Source: Helicobacter vulpis (lineage in GTDB: Bacteria; Campylobacterota; Campylobacteria; Campylobacterales; Helicobacteraceae). From it: a stretch of 35,374 nt of DNA. Positions 28,544 to 35,374 of this stretch are shown here, piece after piece (the first letter of the stretch is position 1; the number at the start of each line of letters is the position of its first letter). Below the pieces are notes generated by a model that did not search any database, was not told where the DNA came from, and saw only the letters and a list, made by a program, of their open reading frames with translations. The position numbers and the translations under genes were made by a program. The DNA lies in the NCBI RefSeq assembly GCF_003660395.1, contig NZ_QXQT01000016.1:1-35374 (forward strand), read 5' to 3'.

Positions 28544-30688
28544 TTAATCTTTCAGCATCTGCCACAGCTGGGTTTGATCCATAACGGGGATGCCCCGTTC
28601 TTGGGCGCGCTCTAACTTGCTTCCCGGATTGTCCCCATAAATAAGTAAATGGGTGGCCGCGCTCACGCTGCTTTTCACACATGCCCCTAAACTTTCTAAA
28701 CGCGCGCTCAAGGCCTCTCTAGAGACACTAAAAGTACCTGTCAACACGATGTTTTTTTGATTGAAAAAAGAAGACTCTTGTGCAAGGGTACTAGGAGGGG
28801 TGGGTTCTAGCAGGTGCAATAATTGGGCGATGAGATCGCGATTTTCATGCATGAATTGCTCTAACGCGTTAGCCATCTTGTGCTCAAAGCCAGGCAGGGC
28901 TTTAAAATCTTGCGCGCGTTTTGTAAACACCTCTAACCCGAAGGCTTGGGCTAAGGCTTTGCTTGCCCCCTTGCCGATGTGCTCAATCCCTAAGGCGTTG
29001 ATTAAACGCCATAACGGGGCGTGCTTGGTGTTGGCAATGGCATCTAGGAGATTTTGGGCGCGTTTGTGTTTCCAGCCCTCTAGGGTGAGCAAGGTTTCTA
29101 GATTGAGCGTATAAAGGTCAGTGATCCCACCAATACACTTTAATTCTAGCAGTTGCGCCACCACCCTATCCCCCAATCCGGCAATATCCAAACCATGTTT
29201 AGAGGCAAAATGTACAATTTTTTCCTTGAGTTTGGGGGGGCAGTGGGGGTTAGGACAAAACAAGGCGCGATCTCTGTAGGAGAGGTCGCATGCGCAACGA
29301 TGGCAATAGGGTTTATATTCTAAAACCCCTTCACACACCAAACAATGCGTACTGAGGGTATTTCTGCCATATTTACGCATAAAGGCATGGCAGGTGGGGC
29401 AGAAGTTGGGCTTGTTTTTCAGGAGTAAAGACATCTTGCACGCGGGGCAGTGGTTGAGTTCTTGTTGGGCTAGGAGAGTATCACATGCAGGGCAGTGGGT
29501 GGGGGGGATGATGGGGGTTTGCGTGCCATCGCGCAGATGGGTTAAAGGCTTGATGAGTTTAGGAATCACATCCCCACTTCTAACCACCACCACCATGTCA
29601 TGGAGCATAAAGCCCCTTTGCTGAATTTCGGTGTAATTATTGAGCGTGGCTTTAGAGACTCGCGCCCCATCAAGCACTATGGGCTCTAAAATCGCCACTG
29701 GAGTGATCGCCCCTGTACGCCCGATTTGGGGGGATACCCCTAAAAGTTTAGTGTGCTTTTCTGTGGCGGGAAATTTGTAAGCGATCGCAAAGCGGGGGGC
29801 TTTGAGGGTGAATCCTAACTTGACTTGCAACGCGAAGGCATCGACCAAAATCACCATGCCATCCATGCCCACCTGTGCATGCGCGCGTTGGGCGTGTAAC
29901 TCTGTATAAGCGCGTTCGATCTCTGCAAGATTGGTGCATGTTAAAAAGCGCGTGGGTAAAAAACCATCGCCCATGATCTCTTCCATCATGGTTTTAAAGC
30001 TGGGGCTAGTGGGTTGACAACGCCCCAAGCCCCAGGGCATAAAGGTGAGTTTGCGCGCCGCGCAAATTTTAGGATCGAGTTGGCGCAAACTCCCCGCTGC
30101 GGCATTTCTAGGGTTGGCAAAGAGGGGTTGTCCTTGATGGAGGCGTTCTTGATTCAATCTTTCAAAATCAGCGCTCTCAATGACCACTTCCCCGCGAATT
30201 TCTAGGGGTCCTGTGTAAGCAATGCGTAAAGGGATGGAGGGGATGGTCTTGGCGTTGTGAGTAACAAGCTCCCCTTCAATCCCATTCCCCCGCGTGGCAG
30301 CACTCACTAATTTTCCCTGATGATAAAAGAGATTGAGCGACACCCCGTCGAGCTTGGGCGAACAGGTGAAACTAGCATGGGGGTAAACTTTAAAAATGCG
30401 CGCAAGCCATGTTTGTAAACCCTGCGTGTCAAAGACATTATCCAAACTCCACATGCGCTCTAAATGGGTGTGTTTGGGCAAATACGCGAGCAAAGCCCCG
30501 CCCACGCGCTGGGTGGGAGAATGCTCTAAAAGATGCTCTGGGTGGCTGTGTTCGTACGCTTGTACCTGTTGGTAGAGGGTGTCGTACTCCCAGTCGCTGA
30601 TGAGTGGGTCGTCTAACACGTAGTAGTGGTAAGCGTATTGACAGAGTCGCCCCACACAAACTTGGTAGTCTTGAAAAGTTTGTATCAT
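28544..30688 (-). CDS. ligA: NAD+-dependent DNA ligase LigA with expanded Cys-rich zinc region
   Basis: LigA seals nicks using NAD+. It is 714 residues, whereas the H. pylori enzyme is near 656. In order: domain Ia (YYVLDDPLISDWEYDTLY), the adenylation motif SPKLDGVSLNLFY with the AMP-accepting Lys, the OB fold, a zinc region, helix-hairpin-helix repeats (LEGWKHKRAQNLLDAI; ALGIEHIGKGASKAL) and a C-terminal BRCT domain (FFNQKNIVLTGTFSVSREAL). The zinc region (about 399-483) carries thirteen cysteines in CPAC, CPAC, CPTC, CLVC, CHRCAC and CPNPHC, instead of the usual four. It starts at ATG 30688; a minus-strand TATAAT lies just upstream in the palindrome shared with cheV. Confidence 0.95.
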   Translation of the reverse strand: MIQTFQDYQVCVGRLCQYAYHYYVLDDPLISDWEYDTLYQQVQAYEHSHPEHLLEHSPTQRVGGALLAYLPKHTHLERMWSLDNVFDTQGLQTWLARIFKVYPHASFTCSPKLDGVSLNLFYHQGKLVSAATRGNGIEGELVTHNAKTIPSIPLRIAYTGPLEIRGEVVIESADFERLNQERLHQGQPLFANPRNAAAGSLRQLDPKICAARKLTFMPWGLGRCQPTSPSFKTMMEEIMGDGFLPTRFLTCTNLAEIERAYTELHAQRAHAQVGMDGMVILVDAFALQVKLGFTLKAPRFAIAYKFPATEKHTKLLGVSPQIGRTGAITPVAILEPIVLDGARVSKATLNNYTEIQQRGFMLHDMVVVVRSGDVIPKLIKPLTHLRDGTQTPIIPPTHCPACDTLLAQQELNHCPACKMSLLLKNKPNFCPTCHAFMRKYGRNTLSTHCLVCEGVLEYKPYCHRCACDLSYRDRALFCPNPHCPPKLKEKIVHFASKHGLDIAGLGDRVVAQLLELKCIGGITDLYTLNLETLLTLEGWKHKRAQNLLDAIANTKHAPLWRLINALGIEHIGKGASKALAQAFGLEVFTKRAQDFKALPGFEHKMANALEQFMHENRDLIAQLLHLLEPTPPSTLAQESSFFNQKNIVLTGTFSVSREALSARLESLGACVKSSVSAATHLLIYGDNPGSKLERAQERGIPVMDQTQLWQMLKD

Positions 30689-30700
30689 TTCCCAGTCTTT

Positions 30701-30722
30701 GCTATAATTGCAAAATTATAGC
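30701..30722. promoter_or_regulatory. Palindromic divergent promoter of ligA and cheV
   Basis: Two nine-base arms, GCTATAATT and AATTATAGC, flank a central GCAA as a perfect inverted repeat. Each arm holds a TATAAT: plus strand at 30703-30708 for cheV, minus strand at 30720-30715 for ligA. The predicted start of each transcript falls within the other's -10 box, so the promoters should compete for polymerase. Confidence 0.65.
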
Positions 30723-30743
30723 GGACTTTCATTAAGACAAAGG

Positions 30744-31700
30744 ATGAGCTTGATTAGCGATGTGGACACCACGATCTCTTTGCATTTGAATAACGAGGCG
30801 CAGTTTTTGTGCTTCACTTTGAGCGATGATAGCAATAACGATGCCGAACTCTATGGCATCAATATTTTTAAAATCCGCGAAATCATTTACTATGATGGGG
30901 ATGTTACCGAAACGATGGGGGGCAATGATAGCATGATGCTAGGGTTTTTGACCATTAGAGGGGAGTCTGTACCCCTAATTGACATCAATCGCTGGCTTCA
31001 CTACGACCCTAATAACCCTCATAGAGATTTGAGCGATGCGTCTATCCAAAGTGAGGAAAATTTGGTCATTGTGTGCGAATTTTCTAGCTATGTGGTGGGC
31101 TTGAAAATCTTTGCCATCAAGCGTATTGTGCACAAGAGTTGGGGGGATGTGAGCGTGGGGGATAGACAAGGTTTTGGCGCGGGGGCTAAGGTGAGCGCGA
31201 TCACGCGTTTTGAGCAAGATCGCGTGATCCAAATCTTAGATGTGGAGCGCATGCTAGTAGACACCTTTCCAGATCTGCAAGAATTGGATTATCTCAAAGC
31301 GCGCTTTGTGGAGGCGATCAAGAGCGATAAGCTGATCTTCATCGCGGAGGATTCTCAAGTGGCCATGAAAAGCTTAGAGAAGATTGTAGAAAATCTCCAT
31401 CTCAAGTACGAGTCCTTTCCCGATGGCAAAGCCTTACTCAAACGCCTCTTTGAAGACAATATGATCGATCAAGTCGGGGCGATCATCACCGATTTAGAAA
31501 TGCCCATTATTTCCGGCTTTGAGGTGCTTAAACGGATCAAAGAGGACGCACGCACCAAACACCTCCCCGTGATCATCAATTCTTCTATGAGCAGCGAGTC
31601 CAACAAACAGCTCGCCGACTCTTTACACGCCGATGGCTTTGTGATCAAATCCCATCCTAATGAAATTCAAGAACTCTTGCACGCGTATTTACAAGTCTGA
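30744..31700 (+). CDS. cheV: Chemotaxis coupling protein CheV (CheV2-like)
   Basis: CheV couples chemoreceptors to CheA through a CheW-like domain and is tuned by a receiver domain. The 318-residue protein has the CheW-like part at about 15-170 ([30 protein letters not shown]) and the receiver at about 196-318, with acidic residues in FIAEDSQ, phospho-acceptor Asp250 in [13 protein letters not shown], and the Lys in [12 protein letters not shown] 30744 is chosen because an earlier TTG at 30708 lies in the -10 box and so would not be transcribed. Its place between ligA and aspS matches cheV2 (HP0616) in H. pylori. Confidence 0.93.
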   Translation: MSLISDVDTTISLHLNNEAQFLCFTLSDDSNNDAELYGINIFKIREIIYYDGDVTETMGGNDSMMLGFLTIRGESVPLIDINRWLHYDPNNPHRDLSDASIQSEENLVIVCEFSSYVVGLKIFAIKRIVHKSWGDVSVGDRQGFGAGAKVSAITRFEQDRVIQILDVERMLVDTFPDLQELDYLKARFVEAIKSDKLIFIAEDSQVAMKSLEKIVENLHLKYESFPDGKALLKRLFEDNMIDQVGAIITDLEMPIISGFEVLKRIKEDARTKHLPVIINSSMSSESNKQLADSLHADGFVIKSHPNEIQELLHAYLQV

Positions 31701-31714
31701 ATAAAAGGAAATGC

Positions 31715-33466
31715 ATGTTGAGGACGCATTTATGTGCCCAAGTGGACGTAGCGTTGCTGGGGCAAAAGGTAGAATTGTGCGGGTGGTGTCATAATTATCG
31801 CGACCATGGGGGGGTGATCTTCATTGATTTGCGCGATAAAAGCGGGTTGGTGCAATTAGTGTGCGACCCCAATTCGCCCGCCTATGCGCAAGCAAATGCC
31901 GTGCGCCATGAATTCGTCTTGATCGCGCATGGCACTGTGCGCTTGAGAGGGGAGGGTTTGGAAAACCCCAAGCTCAAGACGGGCAAATTAGAGGTGGTGT
32001 TGACGCATTTATGCATTGAAAACAAGAGTCTCACCCCCCCCATTGCCATTGGGGATTTTAGCGTCAATGAGGATTTACGCCTGCAATACCGCTTTTTGGA
32101 TTTGCGCGCCCCTAGAAGCTATGAGATTTTTAAAATGCGTAGCTCTGTGGCTAAGGCGGTGCGCGATTGTTTGGATTCTTTAGACTTTTTAGAGATAGAA
32201 ACCCCCATGCTAGCCAAAACCACCCCTGAAGGGGCTAGGGATTTTCTCATCCCTAGCCGTGTGCACGATGGGGCGTTTTTTGCTTTGCCCCAAAGCCCAC
32301 AGATTTTTAAACAAATTTTGATGATCGCGGGCATGGATCGCTATTATCAAATTGTCAAATGCTTTAGAGATGAGGACCTACGCGCCGATCGCCAGCCCGA
32401 GTTTACCCAAGTGGATGTAGAAATGAGTTTTTGCACCCAAGAAGATGTTTTAGAGGTGGCAGAAACCCTGCTACAAGCCGTCTTTAAAAGCGTGGGCATA
32501 GAGGTTGCTACCCCCTTTAAACGCCTAGACTACATGGAAGCGATGGAGAATTACGGGAGCGACAAGCCCGATCTGCGCTTTGAGCTGCCTCTTGTAGAAG
32601 TGGGTGATCTCTTTGTGGATTCTAACAATGAGATTTTTAAAAGCATCGCTAGCGATCCTAAGAAGAATCGCTTTAAAGCCTTGCGCGTGCCCGGGGGCGA
32701 CACCTTAAGCCGCAAATATCTAAGCGAGGCGGAGAGTTTTGTACGCGCCTTTGGGGCACAAGGGCTAGCCTATATCCAGCTCAAAGCAGAGGGGGCTAAG
32801 GGGCCTTTGCTCAAATTCATCAGCCCAGAGGGCTTACAAACCCTTTTAGCGCGCACGCAAGCGCAAGTGGGCGATCTGATCTTCTTTGGCGCGGGGGCTA
32901 AAAAAATCGTCTGGGATTACATGGGGCGTTTGCGCTTAAAGCTCGCCCAAGATTTAGGGTTGATTGACACTAATGCCTTTAATCTCTTATGGGTGGTGGA
33001 CTTCCCCATGTTCGAACAAGCAGAGGGCAAACTCAGCGCCGCACACCACCCCTTCACCATGCCCAAGAATTTAGAAAGCGAAGATTTAGAAGACATGCGC
33101 TCAATCGCCTATGACATCGTGCTCAATGGGGTAGAATTGGGCGGAGGGAGTGTGCGTATCCATCAAGAAGAGATTCAAGCCAAGGTTTTTGAATTGTTAG
33201 GCATTAGCCCCCAAGAAGCCCAAGAGAAGTTTGGCTTCTTCTTAGAAGCCCTTAAATACGGCGCACCCCCGCATGGGGGCTTTGCGCTGGGCTTAGATCG
33301 CCTTGTAATGTTGCTAGCCAAAGTGCCCAGTATCCGCGATGTGATCGCCTTCCCCAAAACCCAAAAAGCCACCTGTTTACTCAGCCAAGCCCCTAGCCAA
33401 GCCTCTGAGGAACAACTCAGAGAATTGCATATCCGTTTAAGAAACCCTAAAAGGAAACATTCATGA
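31715..33466 (+). CDS. aspS: Aspartyl-tRNA synthetase (probably Asp/Asn non-discriminating)
   Basis: AspRS charges tRNA-Asp; in Helicobacter it also mischarges tRNA-Asn for later amidation by GatCAB (family knowledge). The 583-residue class II enzyme has an OB-fold anticodon domain ([20 protein letters not shown]), motif 2 [18 protein letters not shown] at 217-234, a bacterial GAD insertion (about 280-400), and motif 3 [21 protein letters not shown] lies before the ATG at 31715, 14 bases after cheV. The end overlaps adk as ATGA. The tRNA specificity is inference. Confidence 0.96.
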   Translation: MLRTHLCAQVDVALLGQKVELCGWCHNYRDHGGVIFIDLRDKSGLVQLVCDPNSPAYAQANAVRHEFVLIAHGTVRLRGEGLENPKLKTGKLEVVLTHLCIENKSLTPPIAIGDFSVNEDLRLQYRFLDLRAPRSYEIFKMRSSVAKAVRDCLDSLDFLEIETPMLAKTTPEGARDFLIPSRVHDGAFFALPQSPQIFKQILMIAGMDRYYQIVKCFRDEDLRADRQPEFTQVDVEMSFCTQEDVLEVAETLLQAVFKSVGIEVATPFKRLDYMEAMENYGSDKPDLRFELPLVEVGDLFVDSNNEIFKSIASDPKKNRFKALRVPGGDTLSRKYLSEAESFVRAFGAQGLAYIQLKAEGAKGPLLKFISPEGLQTLLARTQAQVGDLIFFGAGAKKIVWDYMGRLRLKLAQDLGLIDTNAFNLLWVVDFPMFEQAEGKLSAAHHPFTMPKNLESEDLEDMRSIAYDIVLNGVELGGGSVRIHQEEIQAKVFELLGISPQEAQEKFGFFLEALKYGAPPHGGFALGLDRLVMLLAKVPSIRDVIAFPKTQKATCLLSQAPSQASEEQLRELHIRLRNPKRKHS

Positions 33467-34035
33467 AAAATCTATTTTTAATCATCGGCGCGCCTGGAAG
33501 TGGCAAAACCACAGACGCACAACTCATCGCCCAGCGCAATAGCACTAGCATGGTACACTACTCTACTGGCGATCTCCTGCGCGCTGAGATCGCTAAAGAA
33601 AGCGAGCGAGGCAAGCGCATCGCGCAGTTCACCCACAAGGGCGATCTTGTGCCCCTAGACATTGTGATCGACACGATCATTAGCGCGATCAAGAACGCGC
33701 CTAAGGACATTATCATCATTGATGGCTATCCACGCAGTGTGGAGCAAATGCAGGCTTTGGATCGCGTGCTCAAAGCCCAAGAAGAGGTGTGTTTGCAGGG
33801 GGTGATTGAGGTCAAGGTGAGCGAACCAGTGGCTAGAGAGAGGGTTTTAGGGCGCTCTAGGGGGGATGATGACAATCTAGAAGTCTTTGACAAACGCATG
33901 CAAATCTATTTAGAACCCTTAGAGAATATCCTAGACTTTTACAAAGCCCTAGAAGTGCACCAAGAGATCAATGGGGAACGAGGCATTGAGGAGATCGTCA
34001 GCGAAATAGAACAACACATCAAAACCACTCTATAA
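33463..34035 (+). CDS. adk: Adenylate kinase
   Basis: Adk balances ATP, ADP and AMP. The 190-residue protein has the P-loop [15 protein letters not shown] (residues 9-16 core, Lys15), AMP-site segments [13 protein letters not shown] and [16 protein letters not shown], and a short LID ([18 protein letters not shown]) without a zinc knuckle, as in the short bacterial type. It overlaps aspS by 4 bases, and ppa follows after 8. Confidence 0.97.
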   Translation: MKNLFLIIGAPGSGKTTDAQLIAQRNSTSMVHYSTGDLLRAEIAKESERGKRIAQFTHKGDLVPLDIVIDTIISAIKNAPKDIIIIDGYPRSVEQMQALDRVLKAQEEVCLQGVIEVKVSEPVARERVLGRSRGDDDNLEVFDKRMQIYLEPLENILDFYKALEVHQEINGERGIEEIVSEIEQHIKTTL

Positions 34036-34043
34036 GGACAAGA

Positions 34044-34565
34044 ATGCAGATTCAACACATCAAAACCGGCAAAAACCCCGATGCGATCCATGCGATCATT
34101 GAAATCCCCTATGGCTCAAAAGTGAAATACGAAGTGGATAAGGACAGCGGCGCGGTGGTGGTCGATCGCGTACTCTACCCCTCTATGGTGTATCCGGCCA
34201 ATTATGGCTTTGTGCCCCACACTTTGGGGGGCGATGGCGACCCGGCCGATATTTTGGTGCTCAATGAGGACCCTCTGCAGGCAGGGAGTGTGATCAAATG
34301 CCGCTTGATTGGGGTGCTCTTTATGGAAGATGAGGGCGGGGTGGATGAAAAGCTCCTAGCCCTACCGGTAGAAAAAATCGATCCGCGTTATGCCAAAATC
34401 CAAAGTCTAGAGGATTTGCCTCCCATCACTTTAGAGAAGATCAAACATTTCTTTGAGACTTACAAGGATTTAGAAGCAGACAAATGGGTCAAGGTGAAGG
34501 GCTTTGGGAATAAAGCCCAAGCTAAAGAGGTGCTAGAAAGGGCGATTCAAAACCACCAACCCTAA
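34044..34565 (+). CDS. ppa: Inorganic pyrophosphatase, family I
   Basis: Ppa hydrolyses pyrophosphate and so pulls biosynthetic reactions such as aminoacylation forward. The 173-residue protein has EIPYGSKVKYEVDKDSGAV, YPANYGFVPHTLGG, and the signature DGDPADILVL with D64, D66 and D69 at the metal site, then KWVKVKGFGNKAQA near the end. AAGGAC precedes the ATG. It ends the aspS-adk-ppa series. Confidence 0.97.
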   Translation: MQIQHIKTGKNPDAIHAIIEIPYGSKVKYEVDKDSGAVVVDRVLYPSMVYPANYGFVPHTLGGDGDPADILVLNEDPLQAGSVIKCRLIGVLFMEDEGGVDEKLLALPVEKIDPRYAKIQSLEDLPPITLEKIKHFFETYKDLEADKWVKVKGFGNKAQAKEVLERAIQNHQP

Positions 34566-34572
34566 ATATATA

Positions 34573-34593
34573 GGGGGGCGCTGGTTACCCCCC
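34573..34593 (+). terminator. Hairpin after ppa
   Basis: Six G (34573-34578) and six C (34588-34593) flank a nine-base loop, giving a strong stem eight bases after the ppa stop. No T-run follows on either strand, so it may stabilise the 3' end or act as a weak terminator rather than a classic rho-independent one. Confidence 0.4.
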
Positions 34594-34650
34594 GTTCTCG
34601 TAGTTCCCCGCACTTTTTAACTGATCACTGACTTTACTTAAAACTTTCGT

Positions 34651-34656
34651 TATAAT
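34651..34656 (+). promoter_or_regulatory. -10 box of module 1
   Basis: A perfect TATAAT lies nine bases before the conserved ATGGCGCACATGG leader. Transcription should start near 34663, making an RNA of about 250 bases to the T-run at 34912-34917. The same arrangement recurs in module 2. Confidence 0.65.
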
Positions 34657-34739
34657 CCTGCCCTATGGCGCACATGGTGGTCTGCTTTGGGTCATTTGGA
34701 GAATAAGACTTAGAGCTTAGGGTCGGGGGGATAGTGGGT

Positions 34740-34759
34740 GATCCTCCGGAAAGGAGATC
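34740..34759 (+). promoter_or_regulatory. Ribosome-site-hiding hairpin, module 1
   Basis: GATCCTCC pairs with GGAGATC (one bulge), a short GGAAA-type loop lying between them. The AGGAG ribosome binding site four bases before the ATG at 34763 is thus locked in the stem. The counterpart in module 2 at 35055-35072 keeps the CCTCC/GGAGG pairing with a different loop base. Confidence 0.6.
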
Positions 34760-34762
34760 GCC

Positions 34763-34942
34763 ATGCAAAAAATGCTGATAATTCTAGCGTTGATGGTACT
34801 CTTCACCCATACCGCGCAACGTCTTCAAAGCATTCCGCTTTTCGTCGGCTCGCCTCCGCTAAAGCGAACGCCCCCTTTGGGGGCAGTTGCGCTAGGATTA
34901 TTGTGCCATAAGTTTTTAAATTTTGCGCTGATTCCCTGTTAA
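34763..34942 (+). CDS. Small hydrophobic peptide ORF, module 1 (toxin-like, stop beyond the T-run)
   Basis: The ORF starts ATG 34763 after AGGAGATCGCC and reads MQKMLIILALMVLFTHTAQR, a hydrophobic helix like that of module 2. Unlike module 2 it has no stop soon after the helix. The frame runs through the G+C hairpin and the conserved 3' block to TAA at 34940-34942, 59 residues in all, and this stop is downstream of the T-run where transcription should end. The message may therefore lack a stop codon, or this copy may be a decayed one. The Ibs-like N-terminus is visible; toxicity is inference. Confidence 0.45.
   Translation: MQKMLIILALMVLFTHTAQRLQSIPLFVGSPPLKRTPPLGAVALGLLCHKFLNFALIPC
34781..34786 (-). 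promoter_or_regulatory. Possible antisense -10 box inside module 1 ORF
   Basis: The minus strand reads TAGAAT (five of six to consensus), placed to start an RNA near 34774 and read back across the start codon and ribosome-site hairpin. Module 2 has TAAGAT at 35099-35094 in a similar place. In H. pylori the IsoA antitoxin promoters also lie opposite the toxin ORF. No terminator for such an RNA was found by eye. Confidence 0.35.
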
Positions 34943-34951
34943 TTTTTTAGT

Positions 34952-34957
34952 TATAAT
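34952..34957 (+). promoter_or_regulatory. -10 box of module 2
   Basis: A perfect TATAAT lies eight bases before the conserved ATGGCGCACATGG leader, with transcription expected to start near 34964. CTTATGG at 34963-34969, at the predicted 5' end, complements CCATAAG at 35187-35193 at the 3' end. Confidence 0.65.
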
Positions 34958-35078
34958 TGCGTCTTATGGCGCACATGGTGGTCTGCTTTGGGCTATTTGG
35001 AGAAACGGCTTAGAACTTATCTTTTAGGCTTGTGGGTTGGTGGGGATAGTGGGTGATCCTCCAGAAAGGAGGCACACC

Positions 35079-35135
35079 ATGCGCTTAATGCTAATCTTAG
35101 CGGTGTTAGTGGTTCTAGCCCAACCACTTCACTAA
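35079..35135 (+). CDS. 18-residue hydrophobic peptide ORF, module 2 (toxin-like)
   Basis: The ORF reads MRLMLILAVLVVLAQPLH and stops at TAA 35133-35135. Nearly the whole peptide is one membrane-length hydrophobic stretch. Size and composition resemble Ibs toxins of E. coli (18-19 residues), while the RNA layout resembles AapA/IsoA of H. pylori; AapA peptides as I recall them are longer and more basic, so it is not simply AapA. AGGAGG lies seven bases before the ATG, paired with CCTCC upstream, so translation should be blocked until the hairpin opens. The reading frame is well supported by comparison with module 1; the function is inference. Confidence 0.55.
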   Translation: MRLMLILAVLVVLAQPLH

Positions 35136-35212
35136 GCAGTGAATGCCCGGGGGCAACGCCCCTTGGGCACCGCTAGGATTATTGTGCCATAAGTTTTTAA
35201 ATTTTGCGCTTA

Positions 35213-35247
35213 GGCAAGCTTTCAGTTTAAGGCAAGCTTTCAGCTTG
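35213..35247. repeat. Short direct repeat and hairpin at the right-hand gene end
   Basis: GGCAAGCTTTCAG occurs twice (35213-35225 and 35231-35243) separated by TTTAA. The second copy forms a stem GCAAGC / GCTTGC with loop TTTCA, which overlaps the stop codon of the minus-strand gene at 35240-35242. It could end transcription from either side, though no long T-run follows. Confidence 0.45.
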
Positions 35248-35374
35248 CTTCCCACAAACTCTTTAAAAGGGCGATAAACCCCGGTTGTTTGTTTTTCAAA
35301 ACTCTAAACGAGTCTAGCAGGTGCAAGAATTGATCGCGGCTTAAACCATAGACATCGCGCGCGATGAGAATGTC
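35240..35374 (-). CDS. 3' end of a probable restriction-modification methyltransferase (partial)
   Basis: The frame is open from the right edge and ends at TGA 35242-35240 after 44 residues, starting DILIARDVYGLSRDQFLHLL. An Asp-hydrophobic-Ala start, an (L/V)YGLS(R/E) core and a following helix are typical of the last residues of adenine-methyltransferase or fused type IIG restriction-modification proteins. The bulk of the gene lies outside the window, so the catalytic motifs cannot be checked and the assignment is tentative. Confidence 0.5.
   Translation of the reverse strand, partial: DILIARDVYGLSRDQFLHLLDSFRVLKNKQPGFIALLKSLWEAS

Larger units (their letters stand above)
34640..35210 (+). 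repeat. Two tandem small-ORF RNA modules, type I toxin-antitoxin-like
   Basis: Copy 1 spans about 34640-34929 and copy 2 about 34941-35210. Shared blocks in order: TATAAT; a leader from TATGGCGCACATGG through TTTGGAGAA that differs at only two bases; GGGATAGTGGGTGATCCTCC followed by an AGGAG-type ribosome site in a hairpin; a small hydrophobic ORF; a G+C hairpin; and a 39-base identical block (34891-34929, 35172-35210) ending in a T-run. The middles differ. CATAAG before the T-run complements the predicted RNA 5' end (CTTATGG in copy 2). A -10-like box lies on the opposite strand inside each ORF. The architecture is that of type I toxin-antitoxin loci; the family is not recognised. Confidence 0.65.

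Noticed and set aside
34740-34760. TCCGGAAAGGAG resembling the SRP RNA tetraloop region
   Set aside because: The flanking conserved SRP helix-8 bases are absent and module 2 has CCAGAAAGG, so it is better explained as a ribosome-site hairpin.
34566-35374. CRISPR array suggested by two repeated blocks after ppa
   Set aside because: Only two copies about 300 bases apart, with promoters and ORFs inside; there are no short regularly spaced repeats.

Overview
This window looks like a chromosome segment from a gastric, non-pylori Helicobacter (H. felis / H. heilmannii group). Almost every gene is a recognisable epsilonproteobacterial ortholog. Local gene order matches H. pylori blocks I know from memory: mfd-ccmA-csd1-csd2-folC-lptE-leuS-secF-secD-yajC-nhaA-addA, edd/eda/zwf/pgl/glk, and ligA-cheV2-aspS-adk-ppa. 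G+C looks mid-to-high 40s by eye (not computed), with many GCGC/CGCG words and G/C runs. Species cannot be fixed from this alone.

Layout. (1) 1-2397 is a decayed accessory region. It holds the 3' end of a frameshifted IS605/IS607-type tnpB (minus), the 3' part of a PD-(D/E)XK nuclease, probably a restriction enzyme (plus), and a Sel1-like repeat gene broken by a G7 frameshift, an in-frame stop and a second frameshift although its promoter and ribosome binding site look intact. (2) 2449-3555 is an ATP-grasp-like Cj0069-family gene. (3) 3552-17329 is one tightly packed minus-strand series: nhaA, then yajC-secD-secF, a DUF6394 membrane protein, leuS, lptE, folC, csd2-csd1-ccmA (helical cell shape) and mfd. 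Most junctions overlap or are a few bases apart, and the clearest internal promoter lies before yajC. (4) 17349-22586 (minus) is edd-eda-addA; 22666-28527 (plus) is zwf-pgl-glk-pgi-gluP. Together these hold the route from glucose import to pyruvate plus glyceraldehyde-3-phosphate through the Entner-Doudoroff pathway, with a shared divergent control region of about 79 bp. (5) ligA (minus) and cheV-aspS-adk-ppa (plus) diverge from a palindrome that carries a -10 box on each strand.

(6) 34566-35374 is the most unusual part. Two tandem copies of a ~270-300 bp module each have a TATAAT promoter, a conserved 5' leader, a hairpin that hides the Shine-Dalgarno sequence, a very small hydrophobic ORF and a conserved 3' block ending in a T-run. 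The 3' block is complementary to the predicted 5' end of the RNA. A -10-like box on the opposite strand lies inside each small ORF. This is the architecture of type I toxin-antitoxin loci (AapA/IsoA of H. pylori; peptide size like Ibs of E. coli), but I do not recognise the sequences as a named family. The window ends inside the 3' end of a minus-strand gene resembling a restriction-modification methyltransferase C-terminus. No tRNA, rRNA or CRISPR array was seen.
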